Below, in pieces: positions 12,154-23,588 of a stretch of DNA of 64,000 bases. This DNA is from Setomelanomma holmii (taxonomy: Eukaryota; Ascomycota; Dothideomycetes; Pleosporales; Phaeosphaeriaceae). Made by a program: the position numbers and the translations under genes. The stretch is taken from NCBI GenBank assembly GCA_010015745.1, contig ML978170.1:124001-188000 (forward strand). The letters run 5' to 3'. Each line of letters begins with the position of its first letter. Positions within the stretch are counted from its first letter, which is position 1. Under the pieces are notes generated by a model, which did no database searches, had not been told where the DNA came from, and saw only the letters and a program-made list of their open reading frames with translations.

Positions 12154-12987
12154 GGTCAAGATGCTGAGAATCGAGAAGAGCAAGTCTAGAAGTAGAGTGT
12201 GTGTATTTTTAAATGCTTGCAGTTCCTGGGTCACTGGGCTGTCAAGAGGCTATACACCAAAGCCGGCTGCACCTATGAGCCTCAAATCATGGTGAGATTT
12301 TCCGCAATGGTCGTGCCGCCTTCTTTCTGAGGATAGCTTCTTCCGAATGGGAACACCTAATTTCAACGCGCCTTCCCTGTATCGCGACTTGCAGTCGCAA
12401 TTTTCACAGCATCGCAACTTCTTTTCTTCACGCAACACAATGCCCTCTGAACTATCACGAAATATAATTTGCATACCTGCACGATCTTAGTTGACAGCCG
12501 TGACAGCCGTGACAGCCGTGACAGCCGTGACAGCCGTGACAGCCGTCGGAACTGCTTGCGATTTTCCGGAATTTCTCCCACTGCACGACTAATGCTCTAC
12601 AATTACTCCGCATGTTACGACTCGTGCTGCTTTCGGCGCTACGTCAAGTCGCATACTGGGGTGATCGGCAACAACGTGAACAAGCCGTAGTTTGTTATCC
12701 GGACACCACGTTCTCGTCTCGCAGTCCATGGCGCTAGGCAACATGCTAGGAGATACTGTAAGCTGGCTCGAATTGGGCCCGATCTGGATCGGCGGGCCAA
12801 TTTGTCTTCGGAGTTAAGAACTTCTGCTTTTGTTCAGAGGTGAGACCGCTTAACGTAGCCTATGAGGTTCGGCAGCAAAGACTTGGGTAGCTGTCAATAT
12901 ACCCCTCTCCATCGCCACCTCGAGCGAGCATTATTGCTGCTTTCTACTCTTTCTTCTCGTGGACATTGACATTTCTCATACTTCATC
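12154..12987. promoter_or_regulatory. Divergent promoter region, SDR and aldehyde dehydrogenase
   Basis: 834 bp between two divergent start codons. It contains the 9-bp tandem repeat described separately. It should carry promoters for both genes; no known operator was recognised. Confidence 0.45.
12493..12546. repeat. Six perfect copies of a 9-bp unit
   Basis: GACAGCCGT is repeated six times without a mismatch inside the divergent promoter between the SDR and aldehyde dehydrogenase genes. It may be a variable microsatellite or an array of binding sites. Confidence 0.95.
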
Positions 12988-14502
12988 ATGTCACTCCGAT
13001 ACTCCACCAAGAATCTGCCTCAGCAGCTTTTCATCAACAACGAATACGTTGACTCGAAAAACTCCAAGAAGCTCACACTCCACAACCCCAAAGATGGCTC
13101 ACTTGTCGCCAACGACGTACCATTGGCTGGAGAGCAGGATGTTGATGCGGCAGTCGAAGCAGCAGAGAAGGCCTTTCCCGCCTGGAAAAAGCTGGGTGCG
13201 AATCAGCGCCGGAATATACTTCTAAAGTTTGCGGACTTAATCGAGAAAAACGCAAATGAGATCGCACAGCTCTCAAGAATCTCGCTCGGTGCACCAGCCT
13301 CATTTGGTACGTTCGAGGGTGGGCTATGCGCAGAGGTATGAGCAGCCGACTAAAGTATACTGGAGTACACACTAACAATTCGAAAGACCTTCAGATATAA
13401 CGCTGGTTATATCGACAAGTTCGGTGGCGAGTCATGGCCACAAGATGACGGCTTCCTCAAAATCGTGCGCAATGAGCCGCTTGGTGTGACTGCAGGCATT
13501 GTACCATGGAATGGCCCCATCGGCACAATTGGTCTGAAGGCTGCTCCAGCTCTTGCAACCGGTAATTGCTTCATTCTTAAGCCTTCAGAGAAAACACCTT
13601 TCTCTTCACTAGCTCTGGGCACTCTTATCAAGGAGGCTGGCTTCCCACCCGGTGTCTTCCAAATTCTGTCTGGTGACGGCAGCACTGGCGCTCTGATTGC
13701 GAGCCACATGCGCATTCGCAAAGTTTCTTTCACAGGATCCATAGCCACTGGCAAGAAGATTCAAGAGATGGCTGCAAAGTCAAACCTCAAACGCGTCACA
13801 CTCGAACTCGGTGGCAAGTCACCAGCAGTGGTATTCGACGACTGCAACCTCGAGAATGCAGTTACATGGACTGCCAACGCCATCACCGCCAACACCGGGC
13901 AGGTCTGCTTCGCTGCATCGCGCGTCTACGTACAAGAAGGCATTTACGACAAGTTCATCGAGAAATACAAGGAAGCCATGAAGAACAAGGCAAACGAAAT
14001 CGGCGATCCCGATGCTGAGGGTACAAACATGGGTCCTCTCGTTGACGAAGCACAATTTAAGCGTGTGCAAGGCTTCATCGAGCGAGGCAAGCAGAACGGA
14101 GGAACTCTGGCCGTAGGCGGCAACCGTGTCGGTGACAAGGGCTTCTACATTGAGCCCACTGTCTTCACAGATGTTGACCCCAAGTCAGAGATCCATTGTG
14201 AGGAGATCTTCGGACCTGTAGCAGTTGTCAAGTCATTCAAGACCGAGGAGGAAATCATGGAGCTTTCGAACAACACCAATTTCGGTCTCATGGCTGGCGT
14301 GTTCACACAAGACATCAACAAGGCGCTGCGGGTAGCTAGTGATTTTGACTCAGGAATGGTCGGTATCAATTGTGTCAGCTTGATGTTCACTGTCACACCA
14401 TTTGGTGGCAGCAAGGAGAGTGGACTAGGACGGGAGTGCGGTATTTATGCTCTTAGGGCGTTTACCGAGCCGAAGACTATCATGATCAACATGAACTACT
14501 AG
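12988..14502 (+). CDS. NAD(P)-dependent aldehyde dehydrogenase
   Basis: Oxidises an aldehyde to the acid. Exons 12988-13335 and 13387-14502 join in phase 0 to give 487 residues, the normal length. Visible motifs are PWNGPIGTIG (cofactor entrance), FTGSIATGKKI, the general base in LELGGKSP (E256), the catalytic cysteine in GQVCFAASR (C290) and EEIFGPV. All key residues are present and the E-to-C spacing of 34 is standard. It ends in MNY, so no peroxisomal tag. Within the cluster it would act after an alcohol dehydrogenase on an opened hydroxy acid or a released aldehyde. Confidence 0.95.
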
Positions 14503-14717
14503 AATTGAGCTGGAGAGTCGCAGTAGGATATCATTTTCTGTAATAGGATGGCCCCAAGATGGCTGTGATCCTTGGTGATGTCCATACTAGTGGGCTGGCT
14601 GGTACTACAAGTCTGTTCCAATGACCATTTGAATCCATCAATGCACATCGAATGAGCATAGTGGCCTCTTCAACGTCAAAGAATAAGTGAGCTAGTCCAT
14701 TGTACTAACGACGATCG

Positions 14718-15943
14718 CTATGGGATAACCTTTGCCTGCTTCATCCTGTCAAAAACGCCACCCCATGCTTCTTTCGTTCCTCTTTCCTCCTCGAATCCTG
14801 CTCCATACATCTTCGTCATGTCGTACTGCCGATCGAAGTCGAATTGCGTGAGGAGGAAATACTCGAACCCTTGGAATATCTTGTCGTTATGCGCATGTCC
14901 GGTCTGCAATCCATGCTGCTTTTCCAGTTTATGCCACACATCGATATTTTCTTTAATGAACGTCCTCATTTCAGGCGGATTTGCCGATGGACCCGTGCCT
15001 TTCAGACCAAAATAAGCGCATATTGCAGGCCATTTGGCGGACCACGTAGAGGGCGCCTTTTCATCAGCGACATTGTAGCCACCGCCCTTCTCCGTATTCT
15101 CGCTCAACGACAAATGCAGTGTTTGTCGTGCAATCATATCGCTGCTCGAATCGTTGCTCAATGCCTTCCAGCTCTTTTCCGTGCCGGGGAACGGGCAATC
15201 GCTGCCTTCGCCGTGTACTTCCCGCCATAATGACAGGTAAATTCCTGCGACTGTACCGAGAGAGTAGAAGTTCTGGTTGGGAACAAAACCAATGATAATG
15301 TCAGGTCGTGTGTCGCACCAGCTCCACTTCTTGTCCTTTGCATAATCGGCGATGAAGTCAAGCTGTGGGTGGTAGAAGAGCATATCGCCCCACTGGCCTT
15401 TGAGACGTGGTTGCGATTCAGCATGCGGAGTCTTGAGATAGGGCTGCGAGTAGTCTGGCACCGTTGCAAGGAGATGACAGCCATCTAAGAGGTGTCAGCT
15501 TTCAAGTCTTGCCATCGGACACCTCTGCACTTACACATCTTTGCGCCCGTCTGTAGGACTACAAATTCTAGATCCGGGCACAACTTGTCGACGGCAATGA
15601 GTGTCTTCTTCCACATTTCCACGGCTTCCTCGAGTTCCTTCTGCACATCTGTACCAGCCTTGTACGCTAGATAGTACATATGGGTGACCTCATTGATATT
15701 AGTTATTTTGTTCTTGAGCTCATTTTCGAGATCTTCGTGAGAACCAGCGAGCAGGTCGATGCCTGACACGATGTTGAGGCGAACGTCGTTCGGCCATTGA
15801 GATTGCTTCTGAGATAATGGGCGGTTGGTAAGAGCGTGAGCGCGCTTCCAATTTTTTTTCTTGGGGTAATCGTTGAGGATCTCGTTGATGAAAGACCATC
15901 CCGTCACCCCTGAAGCACCGAAGACGAGAGCAGATTTGTACAT
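14718..15943 (-). CDS. PRISE-type NAD(P)-binding reductase (SDR superfamily)
   Basis: Exons 15943-15535 and 15484-14718 give 391 residues. The N-terminus SALVFGASGVTGW is an extended-SDR cofactor motif. The LTNRPLSQ and YLAYKAGTD segments, the LQTGAKMYG active-site block and the GFVPNQNFYSLGT region match fungal relatives of plant progesterone 5-beta-reductase/iridoid synthase (PRISE) and SirQ-like proteins. PRISE enzymes reduce activated C=C bonds of enones with NADPH. An enone reductase fits upstream of a Baeyer-Villiger enzyme, but this is inference. No targeting signal is seen. It is transcribed with the broken transporter gene upstream. Confidence 0.82.
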
Positions 15944-16563
15944 TTTGTGAAGATCAAGTCAAAACGTTCTGGTAATGGTGGTTTGGACACTGAGAAACTG
16001 GAAATCACGAAGCGAACCGTGAACTGGTCAGTACGCGTTTCAGCTTCCTGGGCTCTCCAGGCGCGTCCACCCCGCAACGCGAGCGTAACTTTCTCCAGCA
16101 ACGTCAAGGGTCCACAATGCCTTGCCAGGTGGCATGCACGCCCGTCGTTGCGCTAAGGTCTGATGCATGTTCGACCCGTTGCATGCATTTTGGTCTCCGC
16201 GTGTAGAAGGCAGCGCCAACCGATAGGGCAGGATATCAATAACCGAAGAAAACGACCATTGGCATGAGTTCCGAAGTCCCCTGCCCCGCCTCTTGACTCA
16301 AGAAAGGTCGTACTGCGTACGGACATGAATCGCTATGATGCGTTCAGGGATAGGTGTGATCTAGATGTCGCATAGTGACAATTATAGGAAAGTGTTGTTG
16401 TCATGCAAGAAAGCAGTCAGGTCTCGAGATGAAGGAGCTACCGGGAAACTGCGGTCGTGACACTCACGCGCGCTTGGGAGGGATTTATCGCACACCTGAG
16501 GAAGACGCGCTTGCACAACCACTGCACACGCAGCGGTACATACGTATTTACCATTTCTGACTC
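15944..16563. other. Intergenic, no gene recognised
   Basis: Upstream region of the PRISE-type gene and downstream flank of the transporter pseudogene. Nothing else could be supported. Confidence 0.5.
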
Positions 16564-18723
16564 TCAATGATACGTATTTTTCTCCGCGTAGACGTCATTC
16601 TCCAGGAACACTTCAATTTTGTTCGTCATCTTCGATGTCAGATCCTCGCAATAGAAGATGCAAAGCAGCCCAACGATACCAAAGCTCAAGCTGCTCAACG
16701 CGACAACCTTCAGTCCATGAGCGTAGCTCCACTGGAATGCCAATGAGGCAGCGCCTATCGCTTCAGCTGTGGTGCCTGTAACTTTTGCGATTGCTGCAGC
16801 GCCGAGCGGGAAAGCCGCGAGAAGTGCCTGTGCATTCTCCGATGACATACCGGCTGCTATCGCGGCTGCTGGAACGGTGGCAGCTGTGCGTGTCGATTGC
16901 GTGTTCGTCAAGATCGTAGTATAAATCGCTTGAGTGAGAGAACCGCCAGCGTAACGAGCCATGCCTGCAAGTCCGCCCGAGAAGCCGAGATCCATCTGAG
17001 GCACGCCCAATTGTGTAAAGGCGACAGACTCGTATCGTCAGTCCACACATCCGCATTCCAGTCAGAGGAGATACAACCTACTTGCGTTGATGCAGCGGAA
17101 CGCAATCATCATGGACTGATTGAAGGGGGTTACCAAACCCATAAGCGCGCCGAACAACACCATGCCAAACCAGGTTCCGGCCAGCGTCCATTTCCAGTGG
17201 CCAAGCACGTTTCCAAAGGCCATAAGCAAGATCGCTCCCAAAACGAGGCCAACATTTGGTGGCAGAGTAAGCAAAAGCTCAGTGCTCCCGCGTAGTGGTC
17301 GGGCCAATGTGGAAAACGTTCACCATGGTAGGCCAGATTGTGTTGACCGAATAGTAAAACATGGTGACAATAAATGCCACTATGAATGGAGCAGTGAACT
17401 CGCGTCCCTTGTGGCTCTTGAACAGATGTGGTGGACAGAGCTTATGCGGGACATCGCTGACAGTCTCCCAGACACCAAAGAGGGCGATGAGCACGAATCC
17501 GACAACCATAGGTGCCACAACCGTAACATCAGAGCTGCGCTTGTAGGTTGTGTTGATGATGCCGACCAGAGCCAGGCAGATTCCGGGGACGATGAGCGCG
17601 GTACCAACGTAGTCCAGGCCCTCGACGGCTTCATGCCACGGGATTCCTTTGGGATGCTTGGGTGGCTTGTAGAACCCCCAGATCGCAGCCAAGGAAAGGA
17701 ACTGAGCGATGAGGCCAGCCCAGTAAACGAAGTGCCACGCGCCTACGTCTATGGCGTACTAATCGGCAGTCAATGTCTGGATCATCATGAATGTCCAGGT
17801 CGGGAAATAACTTACTCTTCCGACGATAGGCCCAATGATCACGATGAGGAACACAAATCCATCCGATAGGCAAATACCGATGTGACGGAACTTGTTGGGA
17901 AGAAGTTCTACCATCCGTCAGCAGCCTACTCTGATAATTCTGTATATGCTACCATATGTCAGATGTGAGAGGACAGAGCAGACATGAAGGAAGCAGAAGG
18001 TTGTTGTATTGAGAGAGCTACAGAGAGCGATTATATACACAACCACGATGAGTAAGCGAGTGACAAAGAGTCACGTGAGAGATGCAGTTCACATATACCT
18101 TAGGAACTGAGGTGCCAGGCTGACACCATACTTACCAGGAATGTTGCACATAGCCATCTGAGCGAACCCTCCACCAAACCTAGTGATAGCTAGACTAGCC
18201 ATGAATTGGTTTGCGCCCTTTGCGGTCGCTGTGACAATAAAGCCAACACAGCAACAGGCATTACCGAAGAGCAAGAACATCTGTCAACCAAAGAGATCTG
18301 AATTCGCACCCGCCAGAAGAAAGCCGATGCTATTTGCAGTAGTGCTAAATGTCGGCGTCCGAAGTCAGAAGATGTCTCATATCCATTTCGTGCACTGGAG
18401 TCACCTACTATGCGGGTATGAACCAGGCACTGGCAGTTGGAGCACCGAACTGAATCGCCAGCTTGCCCATCATGGCCGCAGTCGTCGGAACAGCTGCAAA
18501 GAGTTTTAGTCTGATACAGGTCTATATCGATACAAAGTTACTTACGTCAGAACGAAAGACCAAACGTAGAGCTGAGAACGAAGATAACGAACCATGTCTT
18601 CCATGTAATGGTTACCGTTTCGCCGTCTGAATTCTGGAGCGTATGTTGTAGTGGAGTTGGTGCGTCGGAAACTTGGTCGATACGCTCTACGTCCGTCTTC
18701 TCGAGAGATGACCGGCGAGCCAT
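16564..18723 (-). pseudogene. Broken TRI12-type MFS exporter
   Basis: Homology runs from a start at 18723 (MARRSSLEKTD...) to the end at 16564, across about six exons and at least 10 membrane segments, as in TRI12/siderophore-type major facilitator exporters. Typical pieces are MFLLFGNACCCVGFIV, RHIGICLSDGFVFLIVII, LLLTLPPNVGLVLGAILL and the cytoplasmic HWKWTL loop. The frame is broken at three places: TGA replaces Trp in GLSF-W-PVPTT just before an intron (about 18552); TGA replaces Arg in SDLFG-R-QMFLL (about 18276); and a frameshift lies between TTTREH and ELLLTLPP (about 17280). The last junction (near 17075-16985) also cannot be joined in frame with canonical sites. An exporter of the pathway substrate or product has probably been lost. 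Sequencing error is unlikely for three separate lesions. Confidence 0.85.
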
Positions 18724-19191
18724 ATTGCTTTCTCAAACTTCAGTCGCTTCCATGGTGTGTGCTGTAAAGGATGGCCAAGGTATGCATACGACATAAGACG
18801 TGCAAAAGACGATCGATACCTTATTGTACAGATATGCAGGTCGTGTCAGTAAGACCAAAATTTCAGCTATCACACTTCCCCGCTTCCTGAAGGATACGTT
18901 CAGTTATCTCGGGTGGAAGCGAGTGAACAGGCTTACTTCGCCGAAAGACTTGGGATGGGAACTGGATGTAGGTATTCGGGGTAATGTGAGGGGTGGATTG
19001 TCACGCTTACCCACTGAGGAAGTGCATGAGAAAGGAGCGACGATCATCATGGCTGGAAGTACAGTTCCGAGCACTTGGACTAAGCAGATGAGGATTGCAT
19101 TGGTCCATGGCGAATATTGCCATCCAGTCATATTTCCGCTACCCAGATAATTGCCGAAAGAACCTTGGTTCAACTGTACAGCTATGGTCTT
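18724..19191. other. Intergenic, no gene recognised
   Basis: Upstream of the transporter pseudogene. An 89-codon minus-strand open frame with one hydrophobic stretch (18904-19173) is present but shows no family motif. I do not call it. Confidence 0.4.
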
Positions 19192-19846
19192 TCAATCTCG
19201 CAAAATGCCATCCGTGGAGTCGCAATCAAGAATCGCTTTTCCAAAGCAAATGAGATCGTGCCTTGCGTCCACAGTCAGCTTCCATTCACCAATGTTACCT
19301 GAGACTACTCACCCAGCCATAGCCTTGATCCCACTCGTTTTGTAATCCATGAAGTGATCCGCGTCCGGCATATAAGCCGCCGCATACTCCGGACTACTTG
19401 CAAACTCAATCTAGTCGTCCCAGCTCTTGACCCGGATTTGACTGCAAGCATCGTAATCCAAGAACTCCATGCCTAGCTCTTGCACCTTCTTCTTCATTTC
19501 CGGTGACTGATAGAGCTGTACGTATCGCTGAATTCTGACAGCGTGAAACTTCTTGCAGGCAACAGTCAGGTCGGAGTGCACGTGGTTGTAATGCTTCTTG
19601 AAGAACTCGTCCTCCACATTGGGCAGCTTCTTGAAGAAGAAAGATAGCTTTATGCATGCTATCATTGTCAGTCAAGACCTCCAGTTGCGACGGAACTCGT
19701 TCGGATAGATTGCAGGGCGACGTACACTGATAGTTCTCTTTCACATCCCACTCAAAGCGCGAGTTAGCGAACTGGTGCTGAACCTCGTCAGTAAATCACA
19801 GTGTGATTGGGGTCATGACACTTGCGTCAATCGTTTGGTAGACCAT
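19192..19846 (-). pseudogene. EthD-domain protein, interrupted
   Basis: A dimeric alpha/beta-barrel (EthD-type) protein. The segment FEWDVKENYQ joins across an intron to CIKLSFFFKKLPN, then KKHYNHVHSDLTVACKKF, IQRYVQLYQSPEMKKKV and DYDACSQIRVKSWDD. Then TAG stands where the family has Trp (DD-W-IEFASSPEYA, near 19411), and the frame continues with PDADHFMDYKTSGIKAMAG, a splice, and a short tail ending at 19192. The TGG-to-TAG change is a CpA-to-TpA transition on the other strand. The 5' end is unclear: starting at 19816 meets a TGA at codon 7; starting at 19846 needs a 36-nt intron. EthD proteins occur in catabolic and polyketide clusters; the exact function is unknown. Confidence 0.8.
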
Positions 19847-20241
19847 GCTGTGGAATTTAGTAGAGAATGTTAGTAGAATAGGTGCTCCCGCAACGAGCGG
19901 CCTTGACATATCTATCATCCGAAATGATCCACACACTGCCAATGGAAAGTAGTGCTGCAGCTGCCCGACACTATGCTTGGCTAAGGGAAATGTGCGGGGT
20001 CCGGATCTATGCTGGCAGTGTCTGCGTTTGAGTACAAAAATCAGCCGCTAAAGGTCCCTAAGTCATGCCTACACGTGCCAAAAAGCGAAGCTTTTGTTAC
20101 CAGACGTGAGACCTGATTAGCAACTTTGCGTTATCATCAAAAAGGTCGGATGCGAAGACCTCATGTTTCCCACTTAGATCTGTATGACAAACATCATACG
20201 CAACAGGTATGGATAGGCTCTATTTTGGTAGTATTAAGTGC
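19847..20241. other. Intergenic, no gene recognised
   Basis: Lies between the EthD pseudogene and the alcohol dehydrogenase 3' end. No coding or structural signal was recognised. Confidence 0.5.
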
Positions 20242-21409
20242 TTAGAACACAACGACTTGCCTCTTCTCGGCCTTGCCCGCCTCCATATCAGCTACCATCC
20301 GAGGTAGATCTTCAAGTTTGTTGAACTCAACTTCCGGTTGGATACTATGGGTGCGTCAGCTTTCAGTGCTCGCCACATTTGGGATGAATCATTCTTACCT
20401 GTGCTTTCCGGTGAAGTCGACGGCCTTCTTCATCCGCTGGGGGATACCCGTACTGTCAGCCTTGACGCGATATCGTCCAGTGGTCAAGTCGAATGTATTG
20501 ATGAAGTCAAGACCCTTTGGCGCAATTCCAATGATCATCAGCAAGCCACCAGTCCTGAGAACGTCGGGGGCGCCCGCATATGCTGCGTTCGATGCACTGT
20601 AAACAGCTGCAGCATGGCAGCCTTTTCCAGTCAATTTCTTGAGCTCCTCAACATAATTCTTGTTCTTTATGCTATTGAAGACAGCGTCCGCGCCGACCTT
20701 CTTTGCCATATCGAGCTGGTTATCGTTGATATCAAGGCCGATGGTCTTGATGCCCATCTATTTACTCGCCGTCAGCTCCAAACGTGTCTTCCTACAGTAC
20801 TCAAACTCACCGCTTTTGCATACTGAATGGCGTATTGTCCCAGTCCACCACATCCAATGATTGCCAACCAGTCGCCCGGCTTGAGTTCACAGCTGTCCAC
20901 GGAATGAAATGCTGTGATGCCTGCGCAGAACAATGGCGCAGTCTTTGAAATGTCGAGGTTTGTTGGCAGCTTCACTGCATTCTGCCAATCGATGACAGCA
21001 TATTCTTGGAAGAATCCATCAACGGCAAAGCCTTGCAGTTGCTGCTTGCCGGACTCGCAGCGCAAGTTGTGTACCATACAGCCATCACAATCGAAACAGC
21101 AGCCGATGAAGTAATTGAAGCCAATCGCGTCGCCAACACTGAAGCCCTTGTCTTTGATGTCATCTCCAACTTGGTCGATGTGTCCTACACCTTCGTGGCC
21201 GAGGGTGACAACATTATTGGGGCGCATATCGAACAGAAGATCTGAGTGACATAATGAAGCGGATTGAATTTGGACAAGGAACTGATTGGGTGCTGGAGAA
21301 GGTTTCGGTATGTCGTTGATGACCACCTTCTTTTGCTTGCTGAAACGGTTTAGCTCACATCTCCACACTCGGATTTGGAAACTTACGGATCCCACTGTCC
21401 GGCTTTCAT
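20242..21409 (-). CDS. Zinc-dependent alcohol dehydrogenase
   Basis: Medium-chain alcohol dehydrogenase. Exons 21409-21387, 21339-20811, 20757-20399 and 20344-20242 give 337 residues. The tiny 23-nt first exon was chosen because MKAGQWDP plus KQKKVVINDIP restores the usual N-terminus. The catalytic zinc ligand region is LCHSD (C38) and GHEG (H56). The structural-zinc lobe is the cysteine-rich CCFDCDGCMVHNLRC (88-102). The NAD(P) site is IGCGGLGQYAIQYAKA, and the acidic residue of GLDIND favours NAD. It resembles yeast-type ADH1 and fungal propanol-preferring enzymes. In the cluster it would oxidise an alcohol to the substrate of the aldehyde dehydrogenase (inference). Confidence 0.93.
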
Positions 21410-22064
21410 GATTGACTGGTTAGTAGTCGAACAATGTATGAGTACTGTGATGAATTTGCAAAGGGTACAAGTAAGGCTCAGTCTAGCCTTTTGACCTATA
21501 ACGACAAGAGGTGAGACGACAGGATGGGCGAGAGCTGATGCGTATCATTGCCCTTGGCTCTGGTGGCACGAGAACACGGCCGCCAGCCATGCTCCAGGCT
21601 GCAGGAAAAGGAAGACCGACATGTCATGCGGATTGAACGACGCGAGTGGTTACCCCGACCATAGAAAGTCTTGGTAGGTGGCACGGTGCGGGGATGCAGG
21701 TGTGCTAGCGGCAAACAACAGGTCCAGTCTGAAATCTTCCGCCGGGCTTCAAGCCACGTATAATTGGCCGAAGCTACAAAGAGCATGACTCGAGAAGACT
21801 GCGAGTCTCACGCTGTCACGCCTGGACTTCAAGTCTTTGCCAGAGATTAGAAAGCCATTCGTCTTCTGTGTCACTATTTTGTCGAGTCCTCCTCCACTGA
21901 TCAATCGACAGATGCTTCTCACAATATGAAGCAGACTTTGCGTCATTGTACGCTTAGTGCCATGCTCACCGCTGGTGGTGAGGTCAAGCAATATAGTATG
22001 CATGTCTGTACGCTTGCGTGCACATGAATGTATGATCCACGGTGCAGAATACATGATTTTTGAG
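21410..22064. other. Intergenic, promoter side of the alcohol dehydrogenase
   Basis: 655 bp upstream of the alcohol dehydrogenase and downstream of the hydrolase. It should contain the ADH promoter. No other feature was recognised. Confidence 0.5.
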
Positions 22065-23230
22065 CTATTGCACCACAAATTTCACTCCTTTCGCAACATT
22101 GTCATAGAATGTCTTCCTGGGCCCGTCAAGCTTCGAGGATGGCCATGTCCAGTGGTAGTGTGGATAGCCCTCGTAGAAATCAAGCTTATTGGGAACACTG
22201 CGCACTGTCAATTGTGTTTCAGAAGTTGTATGCACGTAGTTTACCGTTCATCATCAAGCTTTTGCTTGAACAAGAGACCGTCGTCTCTCAGAGTGTCGTG
22301 TCCAGCGACAGCAAGGTAGACCTTCTTGAGATCTCTGACACGAGCATGTAGTAAAGGTGAGGCATACGCATCGGTCGGTGGCGCACCAAATGCATCTGCG
22401 CTTCGTCAGGCCTCTGTGAGCTGGGAGTATAGATTGAGACTCACCCCAGAAAATCTCCATTGCGCTCGCTGTATTGATCGTGTGCTGGGCATGTTCGTTG
22501 TACGAGGTGTATCTCGATTTCAGCTCTTCTGGACAAGCCTTTGGATGGACTGTCGCAGGAACAAGGGCAACCACACCAACAAGTGATTTTCCCAGGCCGT
22601 CGTCGACGGCCTTCAACGCAACGCCTAGGGCCAGCCCTGCACCGGCAGATACTCCAGCCGTGAACATTTTGCCTTCGATGCCTCCTAGCTCCTTCGCATG
22701 CTTCAGTGTCCACTGCAGTCCGTTGTAGCAGTCGTCGATGAGCCCAGGATGCTTGTTCTGCGGCGCAAGACGGTACTCGACCGAGACGACTACCACATTT
22801 CCGCCTTTGGATATGCTTCGTGCGAAGGCATCGTCGCCATCGAGATCGCCCATTGCCCATCCTCCCCCGTGATAGTACACGCCAACGGGACTGCCTCCAC
22901 TATAGCCCATCGGCATATACACGCGGACTTTGAGGTCATCGGTGATTGTTCGATCCTCGACTTGAACCTAAAGGTGCACGGAGTCAGTGTAAGTCGCACA
23001 TGCACTTCGTGAAGACATGACGTACACTGGGATCAGGAGGAGGGAAAGTGTATCTGGATACCATGAGGCCTCCGTACTTCGCGAAGCCATCTTGACAGGA
23101 CGAAAGCGGCCCTTGGAGGAGCATGCGCTCTCCCAATTCCTCTTCGAACTCGATTTAGTTAGCAGTCGTTGACCACGATGCATCGCTTGCTCACCTCAAC
23201 CCACGGTTTCGCAAAACCCTCTGAAGCCAT
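22065..23230 (-). CDS. Alpha/beta-hydrolase (HSL-type, fold-3) esterase or lactonase
   Basis: Five exons (23230-23195, 23148-23026, 22967-22445, 22395-22245, 22197-22065) give 321 residues in one frame, including a short 36-nt first exon. The oxyanion-hole motif is HGGG (86-89), the nucleophile elbow is GVSAG (S160), the acid is in AGHDTLRDD (D261) and the histidine is in YEGYPHY (H291), so the triad is complete. No signal peptide is seen, so the protein is intracellular. This is the bacterial hormone-sensitive-lipase-like family, which cleaves short acyl esters and lactones. Placed with a Baeyer-Villiger enzyme it is the natural candidate to open the ester or lactone product. It is divergent from the acyl-CoA dehydrogenase gene. 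Confidence 0.92.
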
Positions 23231-23588
23231 TTTGGTCAGACTGAAGACTGTATTGCAACACTGCCAATTGCATCTTCAATACTACGCGCATAGTTGCCCC
23301 GCGCCAATCACACAATGGTTGTGTCATTTAGAGGTGCTGGAGTGTAGTGTCGGCTGCATGCATGCTCAGTAGACCCATCGCGCCGCGCCGGCAGGGCTAA
23401 ACACTCCCGACCATCCCCGCAAAACACCCTCGGCCTGCGCTCCATACCACTCCTCCCACCTAACACGGCATGCGACGCGAGTCATGTACACATTAAAGCT
23501 ACGCCCTTTTTTTTTGCGCTGCTGCTCGATGCTACAAGACGATCCTCCCTAGCTGTAGACATCCTACAGTGACACAACACCACGCGAC
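23231..23588. promoter_or_regulatory. Shared divergent promoter, hydrolase and acyl-CoA dehydrogenase
   Basis: 358 bp between opposite start codons. It contains a run of Ts (near 23507-23516) about 70 bp upstream of the dehydrogenase start. Co-regulation of the two genes is likely; no operator was identified. Confidence 0.5.

Noticed and set aside
12469..12690. Repeat-encoded peptide (DSR repeats) in the 9-bp array
   Set aside because: Created by the tandem repeat in both directions; no start context or conservation evidence.
18904..19173. 89-codon minus-strand open frame with a hydrophobic stretch
   Set aside because: No family motif, and it ends abruptly in the transporter upstream region; likely chance.
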